Shown piece after piece: positions 61,801-64,000 of a stretch of 64,000 nucleotides of DNA. The notes beneath the pieces are model-generated. The model was not told the origin of the DNA. It was given only the letters and a program-made list of their open reading frames with translations, and did no database searches. The stretch comes from Branchiostoma lanceolatum. Its lineage: Eukaryota; Chordata; Leptocardii; Amphioxiformes; Branchiostomatidae. The position numbers and the translations under genes were made by a program. The stretch spans positions 6,000,001 through 6,064,000 of the forward strand of contig NC_089724.1 of NCBI RefSeq assembly GCF_035083965.1. The letters are read 5' to 3'. Every line of letters begins with the position of its first letter. Positions within the stretch are counted from its first letter, which is position 1.

Positions 61801-63344
61801 AATGATATCAGGGACATTTCTTACCACCTTGATGTATCATATAAGAGCTGTAAATGATTCTAAAAGAATACTTGTTAAGGAAATAAGAAGTTTAAGATAG
61901 CAACAACACATAATACAACAGTAAGTTTCACAATCTAGTGACACGCTGGACTTTTGAGTGGGAAGCTCAAGGTAATGAGTTCCTGACATGTTTCGATGTT
62001 TTGCCCTTTGGAAAAGCACTTCAGACCAATCTCATTCGACTCATGTGTAAAAGTGTACCTACCTTCGACTAAGGAAGTCCCTCGGACATAAAGTTAAGTG
62101 GAGGTCCCATGTTAGTGGACAGCCACACCTCGAACACGTTACAAAACTAATTACACAACAAAGTAGGGGTCCATCCCGATGCGAGTGAATCAAATAAATC
62201 TGTCCAGATATGCCGCTGCTGAAAATTATCCCCACCGGTAATGACCTGTCACTAGTGAGAAATAACATCAGCGCTCATATAAACACCTCGATATCTGGTC
62301 CCGAAAATATTTACAAATTAGTAAACGTGTTTGTCCCTAGGCCTGGTTCCGTGCACAATACAAGCACAAGAAGCAAACAAACATACATGTATCTGGTGCT
62401 GAGCACTATCCAAACACAAATGTCTGCAAATCTATCTGTATCCGGACTTATATCAGGCGATATAGACTATCATGGAGAGAGAGAGAAACTCCACAGTTTG
62501 TACCAGAGATTTGAGGACGACAGCTACGTCACAGATGGCACCGTGACCAGCTGGTTTGAGGACTTCAAAACTTGGGTGAAATCTAACAAAAACTCTACGC
62601 TGCTAGGACCAGGTAAAGTACTATACGTGTACATTAATCTTGCCTTTTATTCAGTATTCTTTTACTAATAAGTTATTTCGATTTTCTTCTTATTTATTTT
62701 TTATTTATTTATTCTTTTATTTATTTATTTTTTATTTATTTATTCTTTTATTTATTTATCATTTATTTATTTATTTTTTTCTTCTTCTGGTTTTATCATA
62801 TAATTGTATTTGAACCTGCAACTTCTGAGCTCCCATGTTGAGAGGCGGGACCTTAAAACAACCAGTCACACCACAGAGATCTTCTCAGAGTCTTTTCTCG
62901 GGTAACCACTGCTACGCTCTCCTGCTCCAGTACTCCGCACACGTCCTTCTACTATAAGGGTTAGAGATCGCAGACTATTGAGGGTTCGTGTGGCGTAACG
63001 GAAGAGTGTTCGGTCCAGAACCAAGCGGTCCCGGGTTCGAATCTTTCTGACTAACGTTGTGCCCTTGGGATAACTCAGGTGTATATTTGCCCTCTGTACG
63101 CGGCACTGTTGAATAATTATTAACAACTTGAGAGTGCAGTTCCACGTCGTTCTTGTCTGTCAAGAAGTGAAGTAAAAAAAGACTATGGATATCTTCATTG
63201 CACGTATGTTTCACAGACGGCCACGCCACTGATAGTGACACTTTCCACCGATGGGTGGTGCAGTTCCTGACGACGGACGCGACTGGAAGAAGCTACGCCG
63301 GGGACGTCAAGTTAAATGTTGCCATGTCACCGCCGAAGATCATT
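49811..63344 (+). CDS. Patched-domain (PTCHD3/NPC1-related) membrane protein, first 15 exons, 3' end outside window
   Basis: RND-superfamily protein with a sterol-sensing domain. Exons: 49811-49929, 51631-51877, 52517-52587, 53147-53266, 54190-54331, 54923-55023, 55513-55633, 55911-56034, 56763-56935, 60208-60324, 60817-60957, 61372-61509, 61714-61753, 62457-62612, 63217-63344. They join in one 646-codon frame. After a cytosolic N-terminus and first membrane helix (EHPWLTILLTLL) comes a luminal region. Exons 7-10 then encode the five-helix sterol-sensing block: GYVILLGY, VCVGLAVAG, PFLILGIGVDDMF, SITVTSMTDVVAFGVG, SFCIYAAVSVFLAF. GIGVDDMF carries the acidic pair typical of Patched/RND pumps. 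Exon 12 starts the second half with another helix. The donor of exon 11 (GTTTAG) is weak. Ligand unknown; which PTCHD paralogue is uncertain. Confidence 0.88.
49937..50136. mobile_element. Short hairpin MITE-like repeat (intron 1)
   Basis: Begins TACTGTAAATGCA and ends TTTCTGCAGTA, imperfect inverted termini. The interior carries opposed phrases such as gtttgcggtggctttaag and ttcgcggt-type words on the other strand. A related copy lies at 58752-58921 in intron 9. Confidence 0.55.
53429..54110. mobile_element. Non-autonomous element with long (about 190 bp) inverted repeats, intron 4
   Basis: The left arm (53429-53620) and right arm (about 53920-54110) are imperfect reverse complements. Shared blocks include ctcatattntgcacagtaat, cacaacccct, atagctttctttc, atcgttgcca and caaagtttaggacgcaat. 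The transcript could fold into a long hairpin ending about 80 bp before exon 5. No transposase. A one-armed relative occurs at 31225-31780. No clear target duplication seen. Confidence 0.72.
57430..58130. repeat. 58-bp intronic minisatellite, about 12 units
   Basis: Units start CCACAGCCCAG at 57543, 57601, 57659, 57717 and so on, with constant 58-bp spacing. Each contains CAAAGCAGGCCAGGTTTCCA and ACATGCTGAAAATT. The first two units are most diverged. It lies in intron 9 of the Patched-like gene. As 58 is not a multiple of three, the open frames here cycle through all frames and are not coding. Confidence 0.95.
58110..58560 (-). pseudogene. LINE reverse-transcriptase C-terminal fragment (RTE-like)
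   Basis: The minus strand reads in order VDNFKYLGSYI, RKALAWEA, IWRSNISNKLK, EPILLYGAETWT, NTSWTQHVT and IYGSLPRLS, then RVTYAGHC. These are standard landmarks of the thumb and C-terminal part of RTE-type or related non-LTR reverse transcriptases. Frames shift and a stop is present, so it is a dead fragment. It borders the 58-bp minisatellite directly. Confidence 0.85.
58752..58921. mobile_element. Short hairpin MITE-like repeat (intron 9)
   Basis: Begins TACTGTAAATGCA and ends CATTTGCAGTA, an inverted terminus. The middle has ttcgcgggggtttta twice. Related to 49937-50136. Confidence 0.6.
59905..59926. other. Perfect 10-bp-arm palindrome with GGAATGTTCC core
   Basis: ATGCGTGGAA, two bases, then TTCCACGCAT. 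The core nGAAnnTTCn also fits a heat-shock-element half-site pair. It lies in intron 9, and regulatory function is speculative. Confidence 0.4.
61925..62090 (+). mobile_element. SINE-like fragment (intron 13)
   Basis: The part at 61998-62070 reads like a common SINE tail: TTTTGCCCTTTGGAAAAGCA, then ctcattcgactcatgtgtaa and gtacctac. The same kind of tail occurs at about 63050-63080 and 63930-63998. Confidence 0.5.
62690..62785. repeat. (TTTA)n microsatellite
   Basis: About 90 bp of interrupted TTTATTTATT repeats in intron 14, just downstream of exon 14. Confidence 0.9.
62984..63175 (+). mobile_element. tRNA-derived SINE-like element (intron 14)
   Basis: TGTGGCGTAACGGAAGAG resembles a pol III A box. 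About 35 bp later, GGGTTCGAATC is a near-consensus B box. Then comes a tail with TTGTGCCCTTGGGATAA. The cloverleaf is not convincing enough for a functional tRNA gene. A second, inverted tRNA-like B box (GGTTCAAAT on the minus strand) lies at about 62812-62822. Confidence 0.6.
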
Positions 63345-63920
63345 GTAAGTTAACGTAATGATTAATGCAACGGGCAAAACAATAGAAATAATGCTGCCAT
63401 TTTCCATCGTCTCTTGTAAACTATATCGATAGCCTGCATGTCTATTTCATGCACTGGGCCCACAAAACGTATATACACACAGGACACTAATGTGATTTTA
63501 CCACACTCCGTGGTCGCTTAAACATCTAAGCGATGTGTGTGGCATTTGTTTATTTGTTTGTTTATTGGTTCACACAAATAAGATTAGAAACAGAGGCAAA
63601 TAAATATACATGATATAGCAGTAGTGCAAGCGGGATGCTTTTCTAAGCTCTCTTCACTAACTGCAGCTGATAATGAAATACAATTGTAAAGAATACCATA
63701 GATAAAACCAATCTCTAATACGCTTCGATAGAAGTAAATAATAGAACACGATAATAATACATAAATACATCATTCAGTATACAACAAATAAATGAATAAG
63801 ATGTCAAGGAATGATACAAAATGAAAATCAGACTAACGACAGATTTAGAGATGGCATCGTTTAGGCATATCCGTTCGGGCGTTTTAACCAGCGATACTAG
63901 TATATATACACATCCCCTAA
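63345..63920. other. Start of intron 15, no exon seen
   Basis: Follows the donor GTAAGT at 63345. AT-rich sequence; no further coding exon of the Patched-like gene before the window edge. Confidence 0.5.
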
Positions 63921-63924
63921 TGCA

Positions 63925-64000
63925 TGTCACTCATGTCGCGTTCTTGGGAAAGGCGCGCACTTAACACATTTTTCCTCACGCCGCCAAGGTGTAAAAATCG
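63925..64000 (+). mobile_element. SINE tail fragment at window edge
   Basis: GTTCTTGGGAAAGGCGCGCA, then tttttcctcacgccgcc and aggtgtaaaaat, the order of a widespread SINE 3' module. Continues beyond the window. Confidence 0.5.

Noticed and set aside
62984-63056. Functional tRNA gene
   Set aside because: A and B boxes are visible but stems do not pair well and a SINE tail follows.

Overview
The window looks like invertebrate deuterostome nuclear DNA, most likely a lancelet (Branchiostoma). This is inferred from the protein families, GT-AG introns with matching phases, vertebrate-like UGT exon sizes, and dense LINE/SINE/MITE debris. I ran no database search. Exon maps were built by eye from splice sites, codon phase and remembered family landmarks.

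Layout. (1) 90-2487, + strand: the 3' half of a serine palmitoyltransferase large-subunit gene (SPTLC2/3 type). (2) 2.5-7.5 kb: gene-free, with a textbook hAT-type MITE and decayed tandem repeats. (3) 7.9-17.8 kb: two head-to-head UDP-glycosyltransferase genes, UGT-A (-) and UGT-B (+), each with four coding exons. (4) 18.8-23.7 kb: a 4.8 kb minisatellite of about seventy 69-bp units. (5) 25.2-30.9 kb, -: a complete eight-exon AGPAT3/4-type acyltransferase gene. (6) 34.7-39.4 kb, +: a complete three-exon CYP2-clan cytochrome P450. (7) 41.5-46.6 kb, -: UGT-C, lying in an inverted duplicate of the UGT-B block. (8) 49.8 kb to the right edge, +: the first 15 coding exons of a Patched/PTCHD3-like sterol-sensing-domain protein.

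Most proteins here are probably ER or membrane proteins of lipid or xenobiotic metabolism: SPT, acyltransferase, phase-I P450 and three phase-II UGTs. I see no sign that they form one regulated pathway. The strongest structural story is UGT duplication. A block of about 7 kb around UGT-B (about 11.47-18.65 kb) reappears inverted around UGT-C (about 40.66-49.23 kb), with the minisatellite, AGPAT and P450 between the arms.

Transposable elements explain much of the rest. They include LINE fragments of at least three kinds, a hAT MITE with perfect TIRs and 8-bp TSD, a Helitron-like family whose insertion site can be read from the UGT-B/UGT-C comparison, and SINE-like pieces near the right end. 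I found no CRISPR, operon or prokaryote-type defence system.
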